Shown: positions 27,501 to 35,285 of the stretch, piece by piece | Numbering within the stretch: the stretch's first letter is position 1 | Layout of the letters: each line of letters opens with the position of its first letter | Origin: Burkholderia glumae LMG 2196 = ATCC 33617 | GTDB lineage: Bacteria; Pseudomonadota; Gammaproteobacteria; Burkholderiales; Burkholderiaceae | Length of the DNA stretch: 64,000 bases | Direction: 5' to 3' | Assembly (NCBI RefSeq): GCF_000960995.1 | Contig: NZ_CP009435.1 | Location: 3,595,772 to 3,659,771 of the forward strand | Translations under genes and position numbers: made by a program | Notes under the pieces: generated by a model | What the model was told of the DNA's origin: nothing | Databases searched by the model: none | The model's input: the letters and a program-made list of their open reading frames with translations, nothing else

Positions 27501-29372
27501 GAAGCGCGTGTCGAAGCTGCCGTCGTCGGCGTACTCGCGCACGCACTTCGCCCTGGCGCCGGTGCCGTTCCATTCGAGATGCATGCCGCGCCCGGTGCGG
27601 TCCGTGTAATGCGTGAGCAGGTGATGCTGGTAGCGGTATTCGCGGCGGTTGCCGTACTCGTCGAAGGCGGCCACCAGGTCGCCGTCGCGGTCGTAGCTGT
27701 AGCGCGCGAGCGTGGCCAGGCGCGCGCCCTCGCGGTCGTGATGCACGGCCTCCACGATGCGGCCCGCGTCGTCGTGCAGGAACACCACGATCGCCTGCGG
27801 CGCGATCAGCCGCGCGGGCCGCCCGCGCTGATCGTAGTCGAGCGTGATCTGGTTGCCGGCGCGATCCTTGATGAACGCGAGCCGGAACGCGTCGCCATGC
27901 TTCTCGTAGGCTTCCAGCGTGTCGTGCGCGCGCGTGAGCGTGAGCCAGGTCTCATCGAGCCGCAGCAGCGTGAAGCTCTCGCCGCGATCGTCGTGCGCCT
28001 CGCCCGGCGCGAGCCGCGGACACTGCACGCTGCGGCCGGTCGCGTCGTGGTAGACGAAGTGCGCGGCATGGATGTCGATGCGCGTGGTGTACGGCGTGAT
28101 CCAGCGCGCGCCGATCTCGCCGGCCTCGTCGTTGGCGTCGAAGAACGAGCGGTAGGTCCGGCTCCAGACCACCGGCACGGTGCCCGGCAGCGCGAAATCG
28201 GCGTGGTCGAGCCGCTCGTCGCCGAGCGCGTAGCCGACCGAGTGGCGGGTGGCCGACTTGGCCGACGACACCGGGCAGCCGAGCTTGCACTGGCTCGGCC
28301 CGGGATGCTCGGCGTCCTCGGTATGGCGCAGCGTTTCCTGCCGGCCCTCGCCTTCCTCGTGATGGACCTTGGTGGTGCCACGCTCCTTCACGCCGGTGGC
28401 ATGGCGGCGCTTGCTCTCGATGATGCCGCGCTTCTTCTCGATGGCGAGCTGGATCAGGTTGATGAGCCAGCCGATGGTGCCGGCGTCGGCGCCGCCGAGC
28501 GCGATGATGCGCTGCTTGACGGTCGGGATCATGCCGCGCAGCAGGTTCGCCATCTTCATCAGCGCTTGGCGGTACGGCAGATCGAGCGCCTTGGCGACCC
28601 GCGTGCCGCTGTTGATCATGCCCTTCGCCTCGATCTTCACGAAGTCGACGATCAGATGGCCCAGGCCGCTGAAGGTCTTGCGCGCGTCGTGCGCCGAGAA
28701 GCCGGCGGCGATCTGGCTCGCGTGCTGGTCGGCGGCGCGGTAGTTGTGCGCGGTGCTCAGCGCCTTCTCGCCCGCCACCTCGGCGAACAGGTCGGCGAAG
28801 CCGTTCAGGAACTTCTCGATGTAGTCGGCGCAGGTCTTGAGGATGCTGCCGAGCTGGCTCTTCATGCCGTCCACGAAGCTCTGGATCTTGCCGGCGAACT
28901 GCTCGCTGAGGCTGTCGATCACGGCCTGCAGCAGCGCCGTCTGCATCACCTGGATGGTGGCCTCGCCGACCGCCTTGCCGCTCTCGAGCATCTTCTGGCG
29001 CACCAGCTTGAGCACCGGCCGCGCGCCCATCCGGAACTCGGAGGTGGCGGGCGGGATCGGGATGATGCCGATCAGGTCGAGGCCGAGGTTGATCCAGTCG
29101 AACAGGTCGGGCTCCTGGCCCCGCTGGTGATGTTCGATCAGGTCCTTGATGTCGAGCACCAGATCGACGGCCGACATGATGTTCGCGACCACCGGCAGCG
29201 CGTTGGCGACCATCTCGAGCCGCTCGATCGTGATGACGTCGTGGCTGATGCTGCGCAGCCACCGATCGCAGGCCTTGATGCCGGCGGATACGTCGGCGGT
29301 TTCGATCTGCAGCAGCGGGCCGACGAAGACGTCGGTGGGTTTGGGCATCAGCACGCCCGCGGAATCAGCCAT
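24582..29372 (-). CDS. Rhs polymorphic toxin, type VI secretion effector
   Basis: 1596 residues. Residues 1 to about 330 form an alpha-helical N-terminal region without a PAAR motif. A DUF6531-type segment starts near 385 (GDERLDHADFALPGTVPVVW). A long array of YD repeats (many GR...YDALGR-type units) follows and builds the shell that encloses the toxin. The core ends with the Rhs signature RYYAADVGRYVSKDPAELLG and WIDPLGLAG, where the DPLGL at 1432-1436 marks the self-cleavage site. The last 159 residues are the variable toxin. The gene follows vgrG by 75 bp and overlaps the immunity gene. Confidence 0.93.
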   Translation of the reverse strand: MADSAGVLMPKPTDVFVGPLLQIETADVSAGIKACDRWLRSISHDVITIERLEMVANALPVVANIMSAVDLVLDIKDLIEHHQRGQEPDLFDWINLGLDLIGIIPIPPATSEFRMGARPVLKLVRQKMLESGKAVGEATIQVMQTALLQAVIDSLSEQFAGKIQSFVDGMKSQLGSILKTCADYIEKFLNGFADLFAEVAGEKALSTAHNYRAADQHASQIAAGFSAHDARKTFSGLGHLIVDFVKIEAKGMINSGTRVAKALDLPYRQALMKMANLLRGMIPTVKQRIIALGGADAGTIGWLINLIQLAIEKKRGIIESKRRHATGVKERGTTKVHHEEGEGRQETLRHTEDAEHPGPSQCKLGCPVSSAKSATRHSVGYALGDERLDHADFALPGTVPVVWSRTYRSFFDANDEAGEIGARWITPYTTRIDIHAAHFVYHDATGRSVQCPRLAPGEAHDDRGESFTLLRLDETWLTLTRAHDTLEAYEKHGDAFRLAFIKDRAGNQITLDYDQRGRPARLIAPQAIVVFLHDDAGRIVEAVHHDREGARLATLARYSYDRDGDLVAAFDEYGNRREYRYQHHLLTHYTDRTGRGMHLEWNGTGARAKCVREYADDGSFDTRFAWHPNFRMVSVTDAHGGVTRHYYDRHGYTFRIIHPDGGEEWMYRDANHNLVQHTYADGGVERMHYDARDNLVRHQRVDGSVLEMHYDEKDQMVRLVDPQGYAWQREYDDQGNVSADIDPLGHKTRYVYDGAGRPVEVTDAKGGTKLMAYDDAGQLASYTDCSGKTSTWTYDARGRLVAATDAAGGTTAYRYAANGTLEEASSAAGVERFQYDAEGRLLASTDALQRVTRFTYDAAGRIGARTDAAGHTLSYGYDRIGRLVRLTDANHASFQFRYDALGRLLETVGFDGKLTRYEYDADSGQLASIDDAGRITQVEYDRGGRLVRHVSGEVEERFAYDALGRLIDARNAHSRVQHFYDPVGNLVREHHASMLFGEARSVVWHHAYDELGARVRTVRPDGHRVDWLTYGSGYVHGMALDGEERVQFERDDLHREVRRALPGKLVGETTRDPAGRLAKQALHREDAPAALAARHYCYDAASQLTQVDDSQAGSTGYRYDPVGRLIEAVTPNLGERFAFDPAGNFVDAAAPGLPAAGSIAGAVGYVPPGTTQAAPLPRVLGNLLRDYAGTHFEYDAQGNVTEKRSPGRVQRFEWDGFNRLVGVRTETATTRTEARYFYDAFGRRIARVVDGQASVFGWDGDTLAYESGPEYSRHYLYEAGTFVPLAQYTGAPVTGMPTPVAREHERYTPEDDPLLRVPERGAEARLAFYHCDQIGTPRMITDELGEIVWEARYQAWGEARDVIERVSKATGERVRNPLRFQGQHFDDESGLAYNRHRYYAADVGRYVSKDPAELLGGLNEFAYVPNPVQWIDPLGLAGTPAGGAGGKPARCPKCNPCEGRNPTATARSWQGTDPYSGVDSYQNVVVKRGTVLYTLYPHGPAPGNYFVTSSGVLASSTAREYNDSVQVAHKGNASGRGIRDMRTQLHAYVVTKDTCMAKGTAAANPHLGAGGATQYFLENQDKANLIDTGKIIGYSK
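24585..25061 (-). other. Variable C-terminal toxin domain of the Rhs protein (TNT-like, tentative)
   Basis: Residues 1438-1596. After a Cys-rich linker (RCPKCNPC), the segment GTVLYTLYPHGPAPGNYFV at about 1490, LHAYVVTK (His1546) and PHLGAGGATQYF (Gln1574), followed by LIDTGKIIGY, appear in the order of the TNT (tuberculosis necrotizing toxin) NAD-glycohydrolase domain: GTVL..RYG..G.Y, YH.Y.V, GGGTQY, LI..G.L. The arginine usual in the first motif is not seen. If right, it would deplete NAD in rival cells; an ADP-ribosyltransferase is the main alternative. Confidence 0.5.
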
Positions 29373-29447
29373 GATGGTTCCGGTTCGAAAGAAGAGACCG
29401 CCCGGAAGCCGCTCCGGCCGGCGTTGACACGAATGCGTGAAAGCGGA

Positions 29448-32400
29448 CTACGCCTTGAGCGAGCCCAGCGCGCCGACGGCGCCGCGCGCGCCCTGCGCGA
29501 GGGTACTGATCTGCCTGGCGGCCGCGCCGAGCTGGCTCGCCTGGGAGAGCGCGCTGCCGGCACCGGCCGGCAGCGCCTGCATGGCGGCAGCCTGCGCAAG
29601 CCCCAGCGCCTGGCCCGACAGCGCTTGCGCCGCGCCGCCGCCCGACGCCTGCCCGGCCAGCCCCGCCAGCGCCGAGGCCCCCGAGACGGCCGACATCGCA
29701 CCCGAAGCCAGCGACGGCCCGCCGGCCGCCCCGGCCAGCCCGGCTGCCTGCGCGGCCGCGCCCGCGGCGCCCGGCAGCAGCCCGCCGAGCTGCGACATCG
29801 CGGTGGCCGCCGCATCGCCGCCCTGGGCGGGCCTGGCGGGCCATGCGGCGGACTTGAACACGCTCGCCGGGTCGTACTGATTGCGCGGGTCCTCGCCGAA
29901 CTGCACCTGCGCGGCGCCGGCCGGCACGCCGCTCACCACCGTGCGGCCGCTCGCGTCGAGCGCGCCCTGGCGCAGCACGCCGCCATTGGCGTCGAGCACC
30001 GAGAACTTGCCGCCCTTCACGGCCTCGCCGTTGGCGTAACGGTGCAGCAGCTCGAGCTGGCCCGGCTGGTCGGGGCGCGCGGAAGGCAGCGGATAGCCCA
30101 TGCTGGCCGGCCCCGCGAACACGTGCGAGGCGCCCTTCACGTCGACCTTGCCCGGCGCGTGGATCTCGATGTTGCCGCCGGCGATGCGGATGTAGGCGCC
30201 GCCGCTCGTGAGCAGGATGCCCTGGTCGGCCGCGACCTCGATCCGCTCGGTCGAGGAGACGATCTTCACGCCCTTCTGCGCGGTCATCTCGATGTTGTCC
30301 GACTGCGCCTGGATCTCGACCTTGCCCTTGGCCGCGAACAGCTTCATGCCGGCGTTCTGCACGAACAGGCTCAGCTTCTGGCCGATGCTCGCCAGCAGCG
30401 ACTTGCCGGCCGCGATGTGGGTGCTCTCGCCACTGACCAGGTTCACATGCTGCGAGGCCGACGCATGGATCGACTGCTGCGACGACAGCCCGATGCCGGC
30501 CGGGCTGCCGAACACCATCACCGGCTGCTGGAACACGTTGGCGCTGCCGGTGCCGCCGCCCGCGGTGTTGCCGCCCGAGGCGGCGGCGCCCGTCACGGTG
30601 TGCTGCGTCGCATCGGTCAGCGCGCGCATCGCGTCGTGCGCATCCTGCAGGCTCTCGGCCTGATGCTGCACGCTCGCCTCCGACATCGCCTCGACCACGC
30701 TCTCGGCGTTCACGAGCTGCTGCTGGGTTTCCTTCACGTCGAGCGGCTGGCTGCCGGCGGCCTTCGGATAGGTCGTCACGTACAGGCCCTGGCTCGCGCG
30801 CACCGCGCCGTAGTCGTCGGTGCGCAGGTCGAAGCCGCTGCCGAGGTAGGCGCCGCGCGCTTTGCCGCTCTGCTCGATCAGATAGCCCAGATGCAGCAGG
30901 CTGTTCGCGCTGCTGCTCATCAGCTGCACGCGGTTCTGGCCGGTGGCGTCGTCCATCACCATCTGGTTGTAGCCGCTGCCGCCGTACTCCTTGGAGCGAT
31001 GGCCGGACAGGATGCCGTTGCTGTGCCACTGCGGCTTGACCGCACCGTTGTAGACGCGATGCAGCACGATCGGCCGGTCGCAGTCGCCGCCGACGTGGCC
31101 GACGATCACCTCCTCGCCCACGCGCGGCATGTGAACGCCGCCGTAGCCGCCGCCCGTGTCGGACTGCGCCACGCGCATCCAGCACGAGGCACGCTCGTCG
31201 CCGTCGTTCAGGCGGTCCCAGACGAAGCGCACCTTCACGCGGTTCAGCTCGTCGGTGTAGACCTCCTCGCCCGGCGGCCCCACCACGATCGCCGTCTCCA
31301 GGTGCATCTCGGGCTTGTCGTGCTCGAACGGGCTGCGGTACGGCACCGTCGTGCGCTGCGCCTCGATCTCGGCGATGAAGAAGCCCTCGCTGCCGTCGGC
31401 ATGGACCACCGTGCCGGCACCGCCGCGGCTGGCGGCCTTGGCGTCGTCGATGCGCGCCTTCAGGCTGTGCGGGAAGCTGGTCTCATGGTCCGACAGCGGC
31501 AGGTTGTTCTCGATGTAGCGCGTGACACGGATCGTGGCGAACTCGCGCTCGCCGGCCACGTCGCGGTCGTGGACCGGGTGGCCGGCGAGCGTGAAGCGCC
31601 GCCCCGCGTCGATCCCGTACACGCCGCCCGCGCCATAAAAGCGCTTGGCGCGCGATTCCCATTCCTCGAGCTTCAGCCGCGAGAGATGGTCGCCGCGATC
31701 CTGGTCGAGGTAGGTGTAGGCGCCCGTGTAGTGGTAGACCTCGAGCTGCGAAGGCAGCTCGCCCTGGTCGCCGCGTGTGGGCAGCGTCGTGCCCTTCGGG
31801 TTGGCGGCCGGCGCGGGCGCCTTGTAGTCGAACGTGCGCGTGGTGTGCGTGACGCTCTGCAGCGTGCGCGAGCCCGACCACTGGGTCAGCGCGTTCGCCT
31901 CGCTGGCGGCACCCGCGCGCCAGAACCCGAGCGTGTCCGGCACCAGCTTGTCCAGCGAATGGAGATCGTCGGTGACCACCAGCGTGTGCGATTTGCCGTC
32001 GGGCGCGAAGCGCCAGAAGCCGAACAACCCCTCCGATTCGAGCAGCCGATGCACGAACTGCCAGTCCGTCTCGCTCTGGCGGCAGTACGAGCGCGGCGGC
32101 AGCGGCTTGGACAGCTGGAACAGGAACCGGCCCTGCGCCTGCGGATGCGCGTTGAACACCGCGGTGACGATCTGGTCGGCCGGCTGGTCCTGCCAGATTC
32201 GCATGTCGCTGCGAAAGCGCAGGAAGTGCATCCACGACGCGAACGTCACCTGGTAGGTACTGAGGCTGCCGTCGGCGCCGAGCCGGCGCGCGGTGTGGAT
32301 GTAGCCGTGGGTCGGCAGGTAGGACTGGTCGGCCTGGCGGACCCACAGCGTGATCGGCTGCGCGATCAGCGTCTTCAGCTCGATGTCGCCCGCGCTCGAG

Positions 32401-32564
32401 ACGAGGTCGAGCGTGACCGAATAATCGCGGCCGAGCTCGGCATGCGCGAGCGCGCGGCGCGGAATCAGCGTGTTGTCGGGTAACGCCGGGATCTCGGCCT
32501 TCAGCAATCGGTCTTGCTGAATCAGCCCCCCCTGAATGGCCTGAGTCAATTGATCGAGATTCAT
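29448..32564 (-). CDS. vgrG: VgrG type VI secretion spike protein with long Ala/Gly-rich C-terminus
   Basis: 1038 residues from ATG 32564; the upstream extension to 32696 is not VgrG-like. Order: gp27-like domain (FVHRLLESEGLFGFWRF near 180), gp5 OB-fold region (PRVGEEVIVGHVGGDCDRPI near 480), a gp5 beta-helix/DUF2345 region (repeated IEIHAPGKVDVKG-type units near 790), then a short carboxypeptidase-regulatory-like beta region and about 150 residues rich in Ala, Gly and Ser. VgrG trimers form the spike that delivers effectors. No other T6SS structural genes are present, so this is an orphan vgrG island that should use an apparatus encoded elsewhere. Confidence 0.93.
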   Translation of the reverse strand: MNLDQLTQAIQGGLIQQDRLLKAEIPALPDNTLIPRRALAHAELGRDYSVTLDLVSSAGDIELKTLIAQPITLWVRQADQSYLPTHGYIHTARRLGADGSLSTYQVTFASWMHFLRFRSDMRIWQDQPADQIVTAVFNAHPQAQGRFLFQLSKPLPPRSYCRQSETDWQFVHRLLESEGLFGFWRFAPDGKSHTLVVTDDLHSLDKLVPDTLGFWRAGAASEANALTQWSGSRTLQSVTHTTRTFDYKAPAPAANPKGTTLPTRGDQGELPSQLEVYHYTGAYTYLDQDRGDHLSRLKLEEWESRAKRFYGAGGVYGIDAGRRFTLAGHPVHDRDVAGEREFATIRVTRYIENNLPLSDHETSFPHSLKARIDDAKAASRGGAGTVVHADGSEGFFIAEIEAQRTTVPYRSPFEHDKPEMHLETAIVVGPPGEEVYTDELNRVKVRFVWDRLNDGDERASCWMRVAQSDTGGGYGGVHMPRVGEEVIVGHVGGDCDRPIVLHRVYNGAVKPQWHSNGILSGHRSKEYGGSGYNQMVMDDATGQNRVQLMSSSANSLLHLGYLIEQSGKARGAYLGSGFDLRTDDYGAVRASQGLYVTTYPKAAGSQPLDVKETQQQLVNAESVVEAMSEASVQHQAESLQDAHDAMRALTDATQHTVTGAAASGGNTAGGGTGSANVFQQPVMVFGSPAGIGLSSQQSIHASASQHVNLVSGESTHIAAGKSLLASIGQKLSLFVQNAGMKLFAAKGKVEIQAQSDNIEMTAQKGVKIVSSTERIEVAADQGILLTSGGAYIRIAGGNIEIHAPGKVDVKGASHVFAGPASMGYPLPSARPDQPGQLELLHRYANGEAVKGGKFSVLDANGGVLRQGALDASGRTVVSGVPAGAAQVQFGEDPRNQYDPASVFKSAAWPARPAQGGDAAATAMSQLGGLLPGAAGAAAQAAGLAGAAGGPSLASGAMSAVSGASALAGLAGQASGGGAAQALSGQALGLAQAAAMQALPAGAGSALSQASQLGAAARQISTLAQGARGAVGALGSLKA

Positions 32565-32861
32565 ACGCGGATCACGTGGTCTTTCACTTCGTATGCGCGA
32601 CGCTCCGCGCGGCAATCGAAAGGCACCGGCGCCTGGCGGATTATTACAAAACCTGAAATTTACAACAGAATGGCAATGCGCCAACAGCCGATGCAAAATT
32701 TAGCGAGTGTGGGTTCGATTGCACACGGGGAACGCCTCGATATTCACGGCGCGACATGAAAAATCGGCAATATTTTCAATATAAATATCAACTCCCGGCA
32801 CTTAATACCGGCATTTAATATAGGAATCATCGCTTCCTGACATGCCGTGGCGGCAGCCGGG
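32565..32861. other. AT-rich spacer upstream of vgrG
   Basis: 297 bp, strikingly AT-rich at 32760-32825 against a GC-rich background. No ORF of note. It probably holds the vgrG promoter and the 3' end of the upstream kinase transcript, and is a plausible target for H-NS-type silencing. Confidence 0.4.
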
Positions 32862-34799
32862 CTAGGCCTCGCGGGCCACCGGCAGCGTGATCGTCACGGT
32901 GGTGCCCTGCCAGGCGGCGCTCTGCACGCGGATCTCGCCGCGGTGGCGCATGATCACCGCCTTCACGAAAGCCAGGCCGAGCCCGACGCCGCTGGTCTCC
33001 GGCTGGCCTTCGAGCCGGAAGCGCCGGTAACGCTCGAACAGATGGCACTGCGCTTCCTGGTCGATGCCATAACCGTGATCGCGAATCGTGCAGCGCACCG
33101 CCGAGCGATTGTCGACGATGTCCACCGCGCACTCGACGCGGGTGTGCGGCATGGTGTATTTCACCGCGTTGCTCAACAGGTTGACCAAGGCCCGCGACAA
33201 CAGTGCGGGGTCGCCGTGGACGATCGCGTCGTCGCGGCGCGGCACGTCGTCGATCGCCACCTGCCGGTCGTGCGCGACCGGCCAGATCGTGTCGCGGGCC
33301 TCGTTGAGCAGGTCGCTGAGATTGACCGGGATCGACTCGAATTCGCTGGCCTCGGCTCGTGACACCTGCACGAAGCCGTCGGCCATCGCCAGCGTGTGGC
33401 GCGCGAGCTTCTCGACCTTCTCCAGCCGCTGCCGCGTGTCGTCGCCGGCAGCAGGCCCGGACGCGCCGGCAAGCGTAATCAGCGAGGTCAGCGGCGCGCG
33501 CATGTCGTGCGAGAACAGCATCAGCATGTCGCTGCGCTGGCGCTCCAGCACCTCGCGACGCAGCTGGGCCTGGCGCAGCGTCTCGAACGCGCGATACACG
33601 CGCACCAGTTCGGGGCCGGCCGCGGCGGGCGGGCGGATCGCCGCGGCACGGTCGCCGTCGCCGAGCGCGGCGATGCGCTTGCCGAGCACGCCGAGCGGCT
33701 TGAGCAGCGCGTTCTGCGCGCCCCGCGCGAACACCAGCAGGATCACGAGGCTCAGCAGCGCCATGGCCACCGACACCACCACCCTGGCCCGCGCGAGGTC
33801 GCGCGACGCCACCGCCTCGCGGCTCGCGATCGCCATCGCGCGGTCGCGCAGCAGCTCGGAGGCGCGGAAATACAGCACCGCCTGCCGCGAGAAATCGGCC
33901 GCGCTCATGGCGTAGACGCCGTCGCGGCCCTGGGCGACGATCGAGCCGGCGAGCGGCATCAGCCCGCCGCCCATCGAACCGCGCAGCTGGCGAAAGTCGC
34001 GCGCGAGCAGGGCATCGTCGAGATAGGGCTTGATGGTGCTGGCGATCAGCGTGCGCAGTTCGTCGATCTGGCCGCTCAGGTGCGCGATTTCCATCAGCGG
34101 CTGGTCGGCGAGCGGCACTTGCGCGAACAGCGCGGCGACCAGCTTGGAGCCGAGGCGCCCCGAATATTCGCGCAGGTCGCCGGCCTGACGCGCCAGGATC
34201 ACCGCCCCCGCCACGTCGGGATTGTTGCGTGTCAGCCGAATCAGCAGATCGTCGCTCAACGGCGTCAGCGCGTCGACGACGGCGAACATCTCGGCCTGCA
34301 CCCGCCGCAGCTGTCCCGCTTCGCGTTGCACCGGCGCGCGCGCGGCCAGCGCGTCGGCCTCGCGGCGCGCCCGCGCCAGTTGCAGACCGACCGCGTCGAT
34401 CAGCGCCGGCGCGCGTGCCGCCTGCTCGTCGCCGCGCGCGCCCTGCTGCGCGGCGAGCACCCGAAAGCGCAGCAACGCGTGGTCGGAGGCGGCCCGCGCC
34501 ACCGCCAGTTCGGCGCGCTCGCGCGCGTCGTCGCGCTGCGGGTCGACCAGCAGGTTGTTCATCGGCCCGCGCTCGGCCGACACGATGCTGGCCGCCGCCA
34601 TCGCGCTGCGCGCCAGCTCGAAGCCCTGCAGATCGCCGCTGCTCTTGCGGAAGCGGTCGACGTTGCCGGCGATGATGGTGGCGCACAGCAGCGCGATGAT
34701 CGCCGCGACGACCAGGAATCCGATGCGGATCTTCTGGTAGGTGCCGAGCCGCCGTAGCGCCGCCGGCAGCGCCCGTCTCAGCAGCCGCGAGCCGGGCAT
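32862..34799 (-). CDS. Sensor histidine kinase (HAMP, HisKA, HATPase)
   Basis: 645 residues from ATG 34799; an in-frame start at 34862 is possible. An N-terminal membrane helix (IGFLVVAAIIALLCATIIA), a large periplasmic helical sensor and a second helix near 350 are followed by a HAMP-like segment. The H box is SHDMRAPLT with phospho-acceptor His431, the N box is NLLSNAVKYT, and the G boxes are DHGYGI and SGVGLGLAFVKAV. No response regulator gene is adjacent, so its partner is unknown. Signal also unknown. Confidence 0.9.
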   Translation of the reverse strand: MPGSRLLRRALPAALRRLGTYQKIRIGFLVVAAIIALLCATIIAGNVDRFRKSSGDLQGFELARSAMAAASIVSAERGPMNNLLVDPQRDDARERAELAVARAASDHALLRFRVLAAQQGARGDEQAARAPALIDAVGLQLARARREADALAARAPVQREAGQLRRVQAEMFAVVDALTPLSDDLLIRLTRNNPDVAGAVILARQAGDLREYSGRLGSKLVAALFAQVPLADQPLMEIAHLSGQIDELRTLIASTIKPYLDDALLARDFRQLRGSMGGGLMPLAGSIVAQGRDGVYAMSAADFSRQAVLYFRASELLRDRAMAIASREAVASRDLARARVVVSVAMALLSLVILLVFARGAQNALLKPLGVLGKRIAALGDGDRAAAIRPPAAAGPELVRVYRAFETLRQAQLRREVLERQRSDMLMLFSHDMRAPLTSLITLAGASGPAAGDDTRQRLEKVEKLARHTLAMADGFVQVSRAEASEFESIPVNLSDLLNEARDTIWPVAHDRQVAIDDVPRRDDAIVHGDPALLSRALVNLLSNAVKYTMPHTRVECAVDIVDNRSAVRCTIRDHGYGIDQEAQCHLFERYRRFRLEGQPETSGVGLGLAFVKAVIMRHRGEIRVQSAAWQGTTVTITLPVAREA

Positions 34800-35285
34800 G
34801 ACGCCGCCCTCCGCCACCCCGGGCGGCCCGGCGCGCGGGCCGGACCGGTCGCGAAGCGGCACCGGCCGCGGCGGCGGCGCGCCGTGGCACCGGCCCGCCC
34901 GCGCCGCGTGCCGGTCCGCCCGCCGGCGCCTGCCGCGATGCCGCCGTCCACGCCGACCCGCGCGATACCGGCAGGCCGCCCGCGGCGCGCGCGGCGGCCC
35001 CGCGGCGGGGCTCTCCTGTCGTTGTCGGTCAGGTCATTCATGAAGCGCTCGGCGAATTACGGATCGATCGGCGGCGCAGGCGCCGCAGGCGGCTCGACGC
35101 GACCGGGGGCGGGCCGGCCATCACGGCGGCGGCGCCGCAACCCGGCCCCGCGCGTCCGCCATGCATCGGCCGGCGCGCCGCCCCGCTGCGGTCCGGTGCA
35201 GCCGCCCCGCCGCAGTGTCGCCCATCCTGCCGTGCCGCAATTCGTTTGGCAATCACGGCCGGCCCGGGGGGCCGGCACGCCGCCG
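34800..35285. other. Intergenic region between kinase and symporter genes
   Basis: 486 bp, extremely GC-rich, between two minus-strand genes. Open frames on both strands give only Arg/Gly/Ala-rich translations without motifs, so I see no supported gene, including no response regulator. Confidence 0.4.

Noticed and set aside
27135..32483. An uninterrupted 1,782-codon plus-strand reading frame opposite rhs and vgrG
   Set aside because: It spans two convincing genes antisense and the gap between them. Its translation is Arg/Val/His/Ala-rich without domains, the expected mirror of high-GC coding DNA.
34778..35041. Minus-strand frame starting MNDLTDNDRR upstream of the sensor kinase
   Set aside because: After ten plausible residues it becomes Arg/Gly/Ala-rich with no motif and overlaps the kinase start.
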